DNA of 64,000 bases from Coriobacteriia bacterium (GTDB lineage Bacteria; Actinomycetota; Coriobacteriia; WRKU01): positions 1 to 64,000 of the forward strand of contig WRKU01000001.1 in NCBI GenBank assembly GCA_009777935.1. The letters run 5' to 3'. Under the pieces are notes generated by a model that had not been told where the DNA came from, made no database searches, and worked only from the letters and a program-made list of their open reading frames with translations. Below, piece after piece: positions 1 to 7,071 of the stretch (positions are counted from its first letter, which is position 1; each line of letters opens with the position of its first letter). The translations under genes were made by a program, and so were the position numbers.

Positions 1-2113
1 TCAGGCCACCCCATGACCCGTACACATCACCACCGTTGTTCACAGAGCCGGCCGTAGCGGCAGCGCCACCACGCGAACGCGACCACCAACTGCGGGTCGT
101 CGTCGACCCTGCGTGATTGGCAGCAATGCCGTAAGCTCGTGGTGCAAGTACGCTCTCTTCGGTAAACGTATTTGTCCCAATATTGGTGAAGTAGCTCAGT
201 ATCTCTTTGCCTGACAGCGGGAAGGCGACAACGCCTTGACCCGTGCTTGGCGATGACGACGTGGGATTCGCTGCTGCTCTGCTCGAAGGCATCGAGATTG
301 CATCCGGATAGTTTTCCGGATTTTGCATGAATGCAATGTTTGCGGCTACGTCAGCGTTCGTGGTGCCTGCCAGTGCTGTCACGCTGGGATGTCCGGTCAA
401 GCCTTCGGTACCAAAGGTACGTGTGCTACCAGCACCTGCGTTGCTGCCGGTGAAATCGGCCTGTACCGCAAGAGACTTGAGATTGTCAGTACCTGAATCA
501 AGACCTGCACCGGTAAGGCCGTTATACCAGCTGTCCATGCCCGCAATAACGGTAGACTGGCCCGTGCCTGCTTCGTTAGTCAGCCAGAAGTTACCCTGGC
601 CCGATGCGTTAAACAATACATTAGCCCAGGCAGCCGTCGGGGTGGCGCCATATACGTAGCGTGTTACCAGCAGGTCATAGGTAACTCCACCGACCGTTGC
701 CTCAGCTATCCTAAAGAACTGTACCGGACCAAAGTCACGCCTTGTCGGGATGACAGGGGTGGGTACCGGCGGAGTCGGCAACGCCTCGACCTCTACCGTG
801 ATAACGGCAGAGACAGTCGTGTTGCTTGCGTCGCGCTCTGCCGGGTCGCTTTCAGTTGAGACCAGTACGCGATAGTTCTCAGAGCCTACTGTAGTCGTCG
901 GCGGGCTGTAGGTCACGTTGGTAGCACCGGAGATGTCGGTCCAAGAATTCTCTAGCTGCCACTGGTAGTAGAGCGGATCGCCCGTTGAGATGGCGTTGAC
1001 CTCAAAGGTCACGGTGTCGTTTTGGATGACCTCGACGAGGCGGTCTGTGTTGCTAAAGTCTTCAGAGATGCCGTTGATGGTGATGCTAAAGCCACCGATA
1101 GGCGGGCCTTCCAGAGGCCAGATGTGGTTGATGACTTCGCGGCCGTTAGGGCCTGCAGCTTGCATCGTCCACGGGCTCTCGCCGCCCTCAAAGGGGTCGG
1201 CACCGTAGCGCATCGCATCAGCATCTTCTTGGCTGACGACTTCCATGGTCAGATCAATTGCGTAGTAAAACGCCTCGCTGCGCAGGCGTGCGTTGTTGTA
1301 GCTGACCGTATTCATAAGAAGGGCGGTGTCAGTATCTGGATCTACGGCAGACGAATAGTAGAAGAATCCGTCTTCGCACAGTACCCACGTGTCAGCAGGA
1401 CGCGATGCATCCCACTGGGCGAAGGTCATGACGCTCACGCTCAAGTCGGTGCGGGTAGGACCGGCTCCACTGCTTCCCCACTCCCAGTACTTGCCAAAAG
1501 GATCGGGCGTTGCTGGTGCTGGCGGCGGATCGTCCCAGGTCGTGCCGTGATTGGTCCAAGAAGTGCTCGGGATAACAAACCAGGGGTTTGCCGTGTCGGT
1601 ATCGATCAGCGAGTTTGTGCCCCAGCCGCTCTCAAGGAGGGTAGCGGCCATCGCATCCATCGCATCGGTGTTAGACGTGTTCAGAGGGGCAAACGGAATG
1701 GGAATGCGAGAGTCTTGGGCTGTCGTAAGGTACTCATTGAGCATGTTGGAGCCGTCGGTGCCTCCATCTTGGAGCCACTGCATGAATTCTTTGGCTTGAA
1801 TACGTGCGATGAACGGCACGTTGCCGGTGTTTTGTACCCAGACTTCCTTGTGCCAGGTATCCTCAGCTTCGCGCGTAAAGACATCGTGCAGTCTCGCTTC
1901 GGGCAGTGCGGCGCGCGCAAACTGGTTGACGGCACGCTGTATCGTACCCCACGCAAATGCTCCAAACAGGAGCAGGAGGAGCGCGATAATGACTGCTATC
2001 GTGGTGTTTTGACGCTTGCGGCTGCGCGGTGCGTCGGTATCCGGGGTGGCACCGGACGAGGCGTCGGAGGTGACGCCAGCGCCAGCGCTTCCCGTAAGTT
2101 TCTCAGGTTTCAT
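1..2113 (-). CDS. Surface protein with signal anchor and DUF6273-like C-terminus (partial)
   Basis: The frame runs from ATG 2113 to base 1 without a stop (at least 704 codons), so the C-terminus lies outside the window. A basic RSRKR stretch (about residues 30-34) precedes one hydrophobic helix (38-57), giving a signal anchor or uncleaved signal. The next ~250 residues resemble SipW-type exported proteins. An Ig/PKD-like segment with YQWQLENSW lies near 357-400, and a tail with SWWSRSRGG near 672 resembles the WWLRSP signature of DUF6273 domains. GAGG and GAGGG lie upstream of the ATG. I infer a large secreted or wall-exposed protein, perhaps an adhesin or pilus-associated protein. The exact role is unknown, and DUF6273 itself has no assigned activity. 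Confidence 0.7.
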   Translation of the reverse strand, partial: MKPEKLTGSAGAGVTSDASSGATPDTDAPRSRKRQNTTIAVIIALLLLLFGAFAWGTIQRAVNQFARAALPEARLHDVFTREAEDTWHKEVWVQNTGNVPFIARIQAKEFMQWLQDGGTDGSNMLNEYLTTAQDSRIPIPFAPLNTSNTDAMDAMAATLLESGWGTNSLIDTDTANPWFVIPSTSWTNHGTTWDDPPPAPATPDPFGKYWEWGSSGAGPTRTDLSVSVMTFAQWDASRPADTWVLCEDGFFYYSSAVDPDTDTALLMNTVSYNNARLRSEAFYYAIDLTMEVVSQEDADAMRYGADPFEGGESPWTMQAAGPNGREVINHIWPLEGPPIGGFSITINGISEDFSNTDRLVEVIQNDTVTFEVNAISTGDPLYYQWQLENSWTDISGATNVTYSPPTTTVGSENYRVLVSTESDPAERDASNTTVSAVITVEVEALPTPPVPTPVIPTRRDFGPVQFFRIAEATVGGVTYDLLVTRYVYGATPTAAWANVLFNASGQGNFWLTNEAGTGQSTVIAGMDSWYNGLTGAGLDSGTDNLKSLAVQADFTGSNAGAGSTRTFGTEGLTGHPSVTALAGTTNADVAANIAFMQNPENYPDAISMPSSRAAANPTSSSPSTGQGVVAFPLSGKEILSYFTNIGTNTFTEESVLAPRAYGIAANHAGSTTTRSWWSRSRGGAAATAGSVNNGGDVYGSWGGL

Positions 2114-2439
2114 GCTGCCCTCATTTCCTCAAGCACCCTAGCTGCCCGTCTCCGTGCGTCGCATGCGCTCCGGCTTACGCGACATCCAGAGTACTCTCGT
2201 TCAAAGCACTCTCGTACTAACATGTTTACGTAATAACATCTATATCTAGTTTAACAGGTCCGGCAGCCGCGCGCTAGTGTTTTGGGGCGGTTTTCATGAT
2301 TGGACCGTAAGGACTCGTGCGGTTTGACAGAACCTTTCCAAAGCGGTAACGTGAGGAGCAAATCAAAGGGCTGCTCACCGAACTCAATGACCACTTGCGG
2401 GCAGATGAGGTTTACTAGAATTTACTAGAAGGTGGATAC
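2114..2439. other. Intergenic gap with a small coding remnant
   Basis: This 326-bp gap separates the divergent surface-protein gene and the kinase. Bases 2353-2417 read in one frame as about 21 residues, from REEQIKGLLTELNDH to a TAG, with no start codon. It looks like the last codons of a vanished gene. A tandem TTTACTAGAA duplication follows directly at 2411-2430. Otherwise I see only the promoter listed separately. Confidence 0.4.
2324..2352 (+). promoter_or_regulatory. Candidate promoter of the kinase gene
   Basis: TTGACA (2324-2329), a 17-bp spacer and TAACGT (2347-2352). The -35 is perfect and the -10 is weak. A start near 2360 would give a leader of about 80 nt ending in AAGGTGG upstream of ATG 2440. 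Confidence 0.4.
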
Positions 2440-3036
2440 ATGCATATTGCAATTACCGGTAGCTTGGGAAGCGGGAAAACTACAATCTGCACGTATCTTG
2501 AGCGGAGATACGGCTTTTCGCGGTATTCGACGGGCAGCATACAGAGAAGTTTGGCTGCTGAGCGCAACATGACTACCCTCGAGATGAATGCCTATATGGG
2601 CGAGCATAGCGAGTTTGACAAAATGATCGACGAGGCCGTGGCTCAGATAAACAGAGAAAGAATCGATGAGAATATAGTCTTTGACTCGAGACTTGCCTGG
2701 CATTTTGCGAAAGACTCGTACAAGGTTTTCATCACGGTCGATATCGATGTGGCAGCTGAGAGAGTTTTCAGGGATGATCGCGGAGCCACAGAGAGTTACA
2801 CGTCCAAGGAAGAGGCAAAAGAGTTGCTTGTAGCGAGAGTCGAGGAAGAGCAATCTCGCTACGAACGAATGTATGGCATAGATTATTCGGACTGGAAAAA
2901 TTATGACCTCGTTCTCGATAGTACCCATTGCGACGCAGAGACTTTGGGAGACCTTATCTATCAATTGGCGTTAAGCTCGGCATCAAACTCCTCTGAGCAC
3001 AAGGGTACCCTCCTCATCTCTCCTCGCCGCTTGTAG
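2440..3036 (+). CDS. Cytidylate-kinase-like P-loop kinase
   Basis: A 198-residue protein with Walker A GSLGSGKTT at residues 7-15, a nucleotide-monophosphate-kinase-like core and the FDSRLAWHFA segment (about 87-96) typical of AAA_18/cytidylate-kinase-like proteins. FRDDRGATE (about 110-118) could form the lid. The substrate cannot be read from sequence. Start: AAGGTGG lies 7 nt before ATG 2440. It is distinct from the housekeeping cmk at 20335-21024. Its last 23 bp overlap the convergent HTH antitoxin gene, so its stop may be displaced. The setting is accessory (toxin-antitoxin genes follow), so it may be cargo. A role in nucleotide metabolism or defence is inference. Confidence 0.6.
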   Translation: MHIAITGSLGSGKTTICTYLERRYGFSRYSTGSIQRSLAAERNMTTLEMNAYMGEHSEFDKMIDEAVAQINRERIDENIVFDSRLAWHFAKDSYKVFITVDIDVAAERVFRDDRGATESYTSKEEAKELLVARVEEEQSRYERMYGIDYSDWKNYDLVLDSTHCDAETLGDLIYQLALSSASNSSEHKGTLLISPRRL

Positions 3037-3562
3037 CCGGCACCCCGAAACTTGTTGCATGGTCAAGCAATGCCACCATAGCACGAGCGTTACTCACACT
3101 CATCGCTCCCAGCTCACCTTTACCGAGAAACGCAAACATGTTGCCTTGATTGAGCCCAAGTTCTTTGGCCATTTGATATTTTGACATCTGCCCGGCATGT
3201 AAACCTTTGAGTACTTTTTCTCGCATAACGCTCTTGAGATGTTTTTCTGCGCTCCTGTCTCTTACCGAAACATAGCTCGCCATAAGCTTTGCGTATCTTG
3301 GCCCAAGAAGTGCCACATCGCCGTCGTGGGCCTCGTAGCGCCTCTCAAACTGCTCATACTCGCCAGCGAATACGGAATCTGCGAGAAGGGCTCTCAAGCG
3401 GCCACCTTGCGCGGTGAGTTTGGCGTAGACGAACAACGGCTCTTTAAGCCGGCCGTTGCCGGCAAGCAAATCATCGACAAGGTTTGTCATACGCAAATCA
3501 GGCGAGTCACTCAGTTCTGTAAGATAGCGCTTGAGAAATCCGCGCAATGTTAATACTCTCAT
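3014..3562 (-). CDS. HTH antitoxin-like partner of the DUF6036-type nucleotidyltransferase
   Basis: 182 residues. The N-terminal block TLRGFLKRYLTELSDSPDLR is also found, truncated, at 38445-38522. The C-terminal third (about 126-160, YQMAKELGLNQGNMFAFLG) is a clear XRE-like helix-turn-helix. Its ATG overlaps the end of the upstream nucleotidyltransferase gene by 4 bp (ATGA type), so the two are translationally coupled. Proteins of this type next to small nucleotidyltransferases usually neutralise and autoregulate them, so an antitoxin role is inferred from the pairing. The 3' end overlaps the convergent kinase gene by 23 bp. Confidence 0.6.
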   Translation of the reverse strand: MRVLTLRGFLKRYLTELSDSPDLRMTNLVDDLLAGNGRLKEPLFVYAKLTAQGGRLRALLADSVFAGEYEQFERRYEAHDGDVALLGPRYAKLMASYVSVRDRSAEKHLKSVMREKVLKGLHAGQMSKYQMAKELGLNQGNMFAFLGKGELGAMSVSNARAMVALLDHATSFGVPATSGEER

Positions 3563-4083
3563 GGCCGATACTCCCGTACATAGTTTCCATAAGCGTGCAA
3601 AAAATTCTTGTGAGATGTCGAGTTTTCACTCAACGCACTCATCCTTGCTTCCTTTTTAAGTTGTTCTAAAAGCGTCCAATTAATCGATCCGAGAATCTTG
3701 TCGCTGGTAAGATCTTGCGTGTCGTTATCTCCCATGCGATGCAGTTTTGAGATAATGCTATCCTCAAGCGACATACAGTAGTAGTAAAGCCGACGACCAC
3801 CCACGCCTTCGAGCAAAACAAGGCGATCCTCATAGTTGTAAGGGAAGCTGTCGCAATATGCTCTCGATTGCATATTGATGTCGTATTCTTGCATCATCGA
3901 ATGTAGCTCACGCGGGGCTTCGAGTGCGTCTATATCGTGGGTAGAACGGATAGTATATTCCATCAATACCAAAGCCGCGCCGCCAACAAGAACCATGCGA
4001 AAGTGTTGACCTTTGTCAAAGACAAGCGAAGCAGCTTCGTCTAAGCGGTCGAGACGATCAAGCAAATCATCACGTAATAACAT
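3559..4083 (-). CDS. DUF6036-type nucleotidyltransferase, candidate toxin
   Basis: 174 residues. The nucleotidyltransferase signature is visible: LVGGAALVL (residues 32-40), then RSTHDIDAL (46-54), matching GG...R.T.DxD, with D50 and D52 as likely metal ligands. C-terminal residues 120-174 are helical and charged. MenA/AbiEii-related toxins of this fold transfer nucleotides to tRNA acceptor ends; whether this one does is inference. It is the first gene of a two-gene operon with the HTH protein at 3014-3562, with a 4-bp overlap. The upstream DNA is AT-rich, with a TATTATT-type -10 region. The toxin-first order is unlike the antitoxin-first abiE order elsewhere in this window. Confidence 0.65.
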   Translation of the reverse strand: MLLRDDLLDRLDRLDEAASLVFDKGQHFRMVLVGGAALVLMEYTIRSTHDIDALEAPRELHSMMQEYDINMQSRAYCDSFPYNYEDRLVLLEGVGGRRLYYYCMSLEDSIISKLHRMGDNDTQDLTSDKILGSINWTLLEQLKKEARMSALSENSTSHKNFLHAYGNYVREYRP

Positions 4084-4251
4084 ATTCTCTCATTTCATTA
4101 ATAGTATTATTCAAAAAATAGTTTAGCACACGCTCTGATGACTTGCAAGGATGTGTATCGCCATACCTTGACGATATCAGACGATACTTACCGATTTGTT
4201 ACCCCCCGAGACACTTCATCCTTAACGCACGATGTCCATTTTCTTACTTTT

Positions 4252-4321
4252 AGTATGAGCTGTGATAAAACCGGTTTTGCGATAAAGGTTCTGAATCTCT
4301 TGAGCGAGGTGTTCTCGAAAC
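4252..4321. repeat. 70-bp inverted repeat, left copy
   Basis: Base-for-base reverse complement of 5402-5471 over all 70 positions. The right copy is the 3' end of the decayed abiEii gene, so the left copy is a misplaced, inverted abiEii 3' fragment. The two copies bracket the whole abiEi/abiEii unit. Confidence 0.95.
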
Positions 4322-4350
4322 TTGTTACACGGTCATGATTGCTCATATAC

Positions 4351-4380
4351 TTGACAGAAATAATACTAATAGATAGTATT
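4351..4380 (+). promoter_or_regulatory. abiEi promoter with overlapping operator palindrome
   Basis: TTGACA (4351-4356), a 17-bp spacer and TAGTAT (4374-4379). The inverted repeat AATACTA-5-TAGTATT (4362-4380) overlaps the -10. AbiEi antitoxins are known autorepressors that bind inverted repeats, so this is the likely operator. Confidence 0.6.
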
Positions 4381-4416
4381 TACGTATACCATAAAAAGGA
4401 AAGTACACGGTATTAC

Positions 4417-4977
4417 ATGAACACTATTGAGGCAGTCAAGACATTAACGACGTGGGATCAGCAAGGCCGATACGTCTATTCGACCAGCGATCTTGCAAAG
4501 ATTGTCGATGACCCTACGCCTGCCGCATTTCGCAAAACTATTGAACGGCTCGTGACGCAGGATGTGCTCGTGCGCGCTGCGCGTGGGGTCTACGTATTTG
4601 CGTACAGTAGGCACCTTGGCCCTACCACCATCGAGGATGTCGCGCTCACGTTGCGGCGTGGCGAGTACGTGTTCGAGAGTCTTGAGTCTGCACTTTCCCA
4701 GTGGGGCCGCATCTCACAGATTCCTCTTGACCGTATTACGCTGATGACGACAGGGCGACGGGGCGAATATCGTACTCCCTACGGGGTCATCGAGTTTACC
4801 CACACCGGCGCAAGTCCTACCGAAATCCAGCAAAATATTATTGACCGGCGCGATATTGGCCATCCCATCCCCATCGCAAACGAGGAATACGCCTTACGTA
4901 ACCTCCGTCGAGTCGGACGCAATAGGGCTTTAGTAACCGAGACGGACCGGAAGGAGTCCCGATATGTTGAGGGCTAA
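4417..4977 (+). CDS. abiEi: AbiEi-type antitoxin / transcriptional repressor
   Basis: 186 residues from ATG 4417. The N-terminus (about 15-60) is a winged-helix-like segment, with VYSTSDLAKIVDDPTPAAF followed by RLVTQDVLVRAARGVYVF, a common start of AbiEi-family repressors; the rest is the AbiEi antitoxin domain. AbiEi represses its own operon and counters AbiEii in type IV toxin-antitoxin systems (established for the family). The start was chosen because earlier in-frame codons lie upstream of the predicted transcription start; AAAAAGGA is about 16 nt upstream, which is rather far. The partner AbiEii is broken, so the antitoxin is an orphan unless it acts on another system. Confidence 0.7.
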   Translation: MNTIEAVKTLTTWDQQGRYVYSTSDLAKIVDDPTPAAFRKTIERLVTQDVLVRAARGVYVFAYSRHLGPTTIEDVALTLRRGEYVFESLESALSQWGRISQIPLDRITLMTTGRRGEYRTPYGVIEFTHTGASPTEIQQNIIDRRDIGHPIPIANEEYALRNLRRVGRNRALVTETDRKESRYVEG

Positions 4978-5477
4978 TTTTCGTGAAGCAGCTCATGAGA
5001 TTGCTCGTTCTCGAGGGCAGATCTGAGTGGTATTCAAGATGAACTCGAACGCATGCTGATGCGCCACTACGATGTGGAGGTAAAACTTCAGACGCTAAAC
5101 CCCACCGATTCAGACACTGGTGCGCTGGTGTCAAGGTGGCGTTTGCAGCGTCATCCCATATTCGCCATCGTGATATATGGGATTTGCGGTGGATTACACG
5201 CAATCCGGGCATAGACTATCACAATCTTCGAGAACTCGTTGAGCAAAAGATTATTGATTACGGTGCCGAGAAGGTATTCGCTGACGGCCTCGCGCGTGTC
5301 ACAGAAAAGATGCCCGCCCTTGTCGAAGATGCCGAATTCCTTAACCAGATGAAGCGCTTTCTTCCTATTGATGTGCTTGAACAGACGCTTGAACGTGACC
5401 TGTTTCGAGAACACCTCGCTCAAGAGATTCAGAACCTTTATCGCAAAACCGGTTTTATCACAGCTCATACTGTTTGA
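4963..5477 (+). pseudogene. Decayed AbiEii nucleotidyltransferase toxin
   Basis: ATG 4963 overlaps the end of abiEi. It encodes MLRANFREAAHEIARSRGQI, the characteristic AbiEii N-terminus, then hits TGA at 5023. Another frame continues with DLSGIQDELERMLMRHYDVE (about 5021-5085), and a third supplies HIRHRDIWDLRWITRNPGID and the helical tail up to TGA 5477. The catalytic nucleotidyltransferase core (GG...D.D) is missing. Only about 515 bp of an expected 850 or more remain, so internal deletion plus frameshifts have inactivated it. The intact equivalent in this window is at 33310-34260, but the two are not close paralogues by eye. Confidence 0.75.
5402..5471. repeat. 70-bp inverted repeat, right copy
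   Basis: Exact reverse complement of 4252-4321. It lies in the last codons of the decayed abiEii, ending 6 bp before its TGA. Confidence 0.95.
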
Positions 5478-5502
5478 CAAATGTCAATTTACACCTTACA
5501 AT
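5473..5502 (+). promoter_or_regulatory. higBA promoter with operator; leaderless start
   Basis: TTGACA (5473-5478), an 18-bp spacer and TACAAT (5497-5502). TTGACA-AA-TGTCAA (5473-5486) is an inverted repeat over the -35, a plausible HigA operator. The ATG begins 7 nt after the last base of the -10, so transcription probably starts at the ATG itself and no Shine-Dalgarno is possible. Confidence 0.65.
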
Positions 5503-5508
5503 AGTTTC

Positions 5509-5790
5509 ATGATACGCACCTTCGCCAATAAGCAGACTCGTGAGCTCTGGCTCGATGGGCGAGCGCGCAAGGTGCCATCAGAGGTGGTGAAACGCGCGCG
5601 TCGCAAGTTGGCACTCATCAATGAAGCGACTGCGGTTGAACAACTCGTTGAGCCACCGGGCAATCGCCTGCATGCCTTGGCCGGAAATCGCAAAGGACAG
5701 CACGCAATCGCCGTTAATAATCAGTGGCGGATTTGCTTTCGTTTTGAGGGCAAAGATGCCTACGATGTGGAGTTTTGTGATTATCACTAG
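5509..5790 (+). CDS. higB: HigB-family toxin (RelE superfamily)
   Basis: 93 residues, the usual HigB size. The core shows LPG-like VEPPGNRLHALAGNR, then GQHAIAVNNQWRICFRF and the C-terminal YDVEFCDYH motif typical of the HigB/plasmid-maintenance-killer family. Family members are ribosome-dependent mRNA interferases. ATG 5509 is chosen because the promoter -10 ends 6 nt before it; longer in-frame starts lie inside the decayed abiEii. The toxin precedes the antitoxin, the normal higBA order, with 12 bp between them. Confidence 0.85.
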   Translation: MIRTFANKQTRELWLDGRARKVPSEVVKRARRKLALINEATAVEQLVEPPGNRLHALAGNRKGQHAIAVNNQWRICFRFEGKDAYDVEFCDYH

Positions 5791-5802
5791 AGGGGAGCTG
5801 TG

Positions 5803-6117
5803 ATGAGCGTTGCAAACACTGGCATCATGACGTGCCGTCCTGTACATCCTGGTGAGATTTTGCGCGAAGAGTTCATGATGGACTATGGCCTTACCGTAGC
5901 GACGCTCGCCACAAAGCTGGGGCTATCACGCCAAACCGTCAATGAAATAGTGCGCGAGCGCGCGGCCGTTACTCCCGCGATGGCATTACGGCTTTCACGC
6001 CTGTTTGGTACGACCCCTGAACTGTGGGTTGGTTTGCAGCGCAAGGTCGATCTTTGGGATGCCGAGCGCGAACTGAAGCCGACACTTGAACATATCGCTC
6101 CACTCGCCTATGCGTAA
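5803..6117 (+). CDS. higA: HigA-family antitoxin
   Basis: 104 residues. VHPGEILREEFMMDYGLT is the hallmark N-terminal motif of HigA (VapI-like XRE) proteins. The helix-turn-helix is VATLATKLGLSRQTVNEIV (about 33-51), followed by MALRLSRLFGTTPELWVGLQ. It is expected to bind HigB and repress the operon through the inverted repeat at 5473-5486. AGGGGAG sits 6-7 nt before ATG 5803; GTG 5800 is an alternative start. Confidence 0.85.
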   Translation: MSVANTGIMTCRPVHPGEILREEFMMDYGLTVATLATKLGLSRQTVNEIVRERAAVTPAMALRLSRLFGTTPELWVGLQRKVDLWDAERELKPTLEHIAPLAYA

Positions 6118-6271
6118 CGACACACAGCACAAAGAGCGACTCATCACTATGATGGAGCGTGCTCAAAAAGAGATTGCGGATGGTGCCGGTTATAGCGTCG
6201 AAGAAGTCCGGGTTGAGGCCAGAAAGATTATTGAGACTCCAATGCAACACACTCAACCACGCAAGAAATGA
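6110..6271 (+). CDS. Small helical protein downstream of higA
   Basis: 53 residues from ATG 6110, which overlaps the end of higA by 8 bp. The sequence is charged and helical, with YSVEEVRVEARKII resembling the C-terminal tail of small antitoxins. No recognised family. Coupling to higA suggests a third operon gene, but it could be a chance frame. Confidence 0.4.
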   Translation: MRNDTQHKERLITMMERAQKEIADGAGYSVEEVRVEARKIIETPMQHTQPRKK

Positions 6272-6529
6272 TTGCGCATTATCGTGCGCTCATTCCACTC
6301 GTTATTTTTATAGTGTAATGAAATAGTAATCAAAAAATACCTGCGAGGGTGTTTTGAGTGTGCCTGCTTTTCCGGACTTGAAAGATGCGATGCACCTTCT
6401 CTGGTCGGTTCTGGGGCACGCCCCCACAAGCACACCTACGAGTATACCTACTTTTTTGCGTAAAAGCAATTCAATTTTCTGCTTGACCTTGAGCCTAGGG
6501 CTCGAACGTCTTCGATGATGTAACCGGTG

Positions 6530-7039
6530 TCATCTGCAATCGCTGGTGAATTTGTTGAGGGCTGCGAGCGATTCGGGGCTGAGGCGATCGTCGAGCGTTG
6601 AGGCTGCGTGCTGCGCTTCGTGATCGCGCTGCCACTCTGCGGCGTCTCCACGCAACTCTTCGCCGAACTCGCGCGTGCTCCTACGCATAACGCTTGAGCT
6701 CATGACGGTCCACTGGATGGTGGCGTCACTCGTCACGACCTCGACCGTCTCCCCCTTTTTCCGATAGGTGTGCGAGAGCTTTTCGATGACGCTGTCGGCC
6801 GTTTGCCCGTGGCGCGAGTAGATGACGGTGACGTCGAGATGGCTTTTTGCCGCGCCTGTCGAGGTCGGGTTGTTCGTGCCGTCAAAGACGACGGTGACCG
6901 TTGTAGTCTTCGTTGCGAGCGGTGCTACATCCCCTATGAGGGCATCACGCGCCTGGGCGTATTCGTTGCGCTCGGCGAGTTCACGATAGGGCGAGACCTG
7001 CCGAATCACGTTGTAGCCGTCTATGATGAGATGGTGCAT
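6530..7039 (-). CDS. yacP: NYN/PIN-domain ribonuclease, YacP/Rae1-like
   Basis: 169 residues, the usual size for this family. The acidic pattern of NYN nucleases is visible: IIDGYNV (D7, N10), VVFDGTNN (D53), TADSVIEKL (D82) and VVTSD (D105). Bacillus Rae1/YacP is an endoribonuclease acting on mRNA at the ribosome; the same role is inferred here. It is the last gene of the pyrimidine operon, 32 bp after pyrE on the same strand, an unusual place for it. The C-terminal 40 residues are charged and helical. Confidence 0.75.
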   Translation of the reverse strand: MHHLIIDGYNVIRQVSPYRELAERNEYAQARDALIGDVAPLATKTTTVTVVFDGTNNPTSTGAAKSHLDVTVIYSRHGQTADSVIEKLSHTYRKKGETVEVVTSDATIQWTVMSSSVMRRSTREFGEELRGDAAEWQRDHEAQHAASTLDDRLSPESLAALNKFTSDCR

Positions 7040-7071
7040 ACGATTACCGGAGCCTTCGACCTGGAGCCTGT

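Larger units (their letters stand above)
4084..4416. other. Regulatory gap between the NTase and abiEi genes
   Basis: This 333-bp region between divergent operons holds AT-rich promoter DNA for the nucleotidyltransferase (4090-4120), the left copy of a 70-bp inverted repeat (4252-4321) and the abiEi promoter/operator (4351-4380). I see no convincing gene. The open frame at 4138-4338 is partly made of the inverted repeat. Confidence 0.5.

Noticed and set aside
1022-2233. 403-codon open frame on the plus strand
   Set aside because: Antisense to the surface-protein gene. It has no domain signature, while the minus frame has a signal anchor and sensible composition.
3046-4335. CGAAACTTGTT-type similarity between 3047-3066 and 4316-4335
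   Set aside because: Only about 18 of 20 bp and no extension; likely chance or a very old relic.
4138-4338. 66-codon frame upstream of abiEi
   Set aside because: Its second half is the inverted copy of the abiEii end and no ribosome-binding site is visible.
5151-5480. 109-codon minus frame opposite the decayed abiEii
   Set aside because: The plus strand encodes recognisable AbiEii residues, so the minus frame is a shadow.
6359-6520. Possible short peptide beginning VPAFPDLKDAMHLLWSV
   Set aside because: No ribosome-binding site, no family and convergent with yacP; not enough support. The gap 6272-6529 otherwise shows only a weak GCGCA/TGCGC hairpin at 6274-6289.
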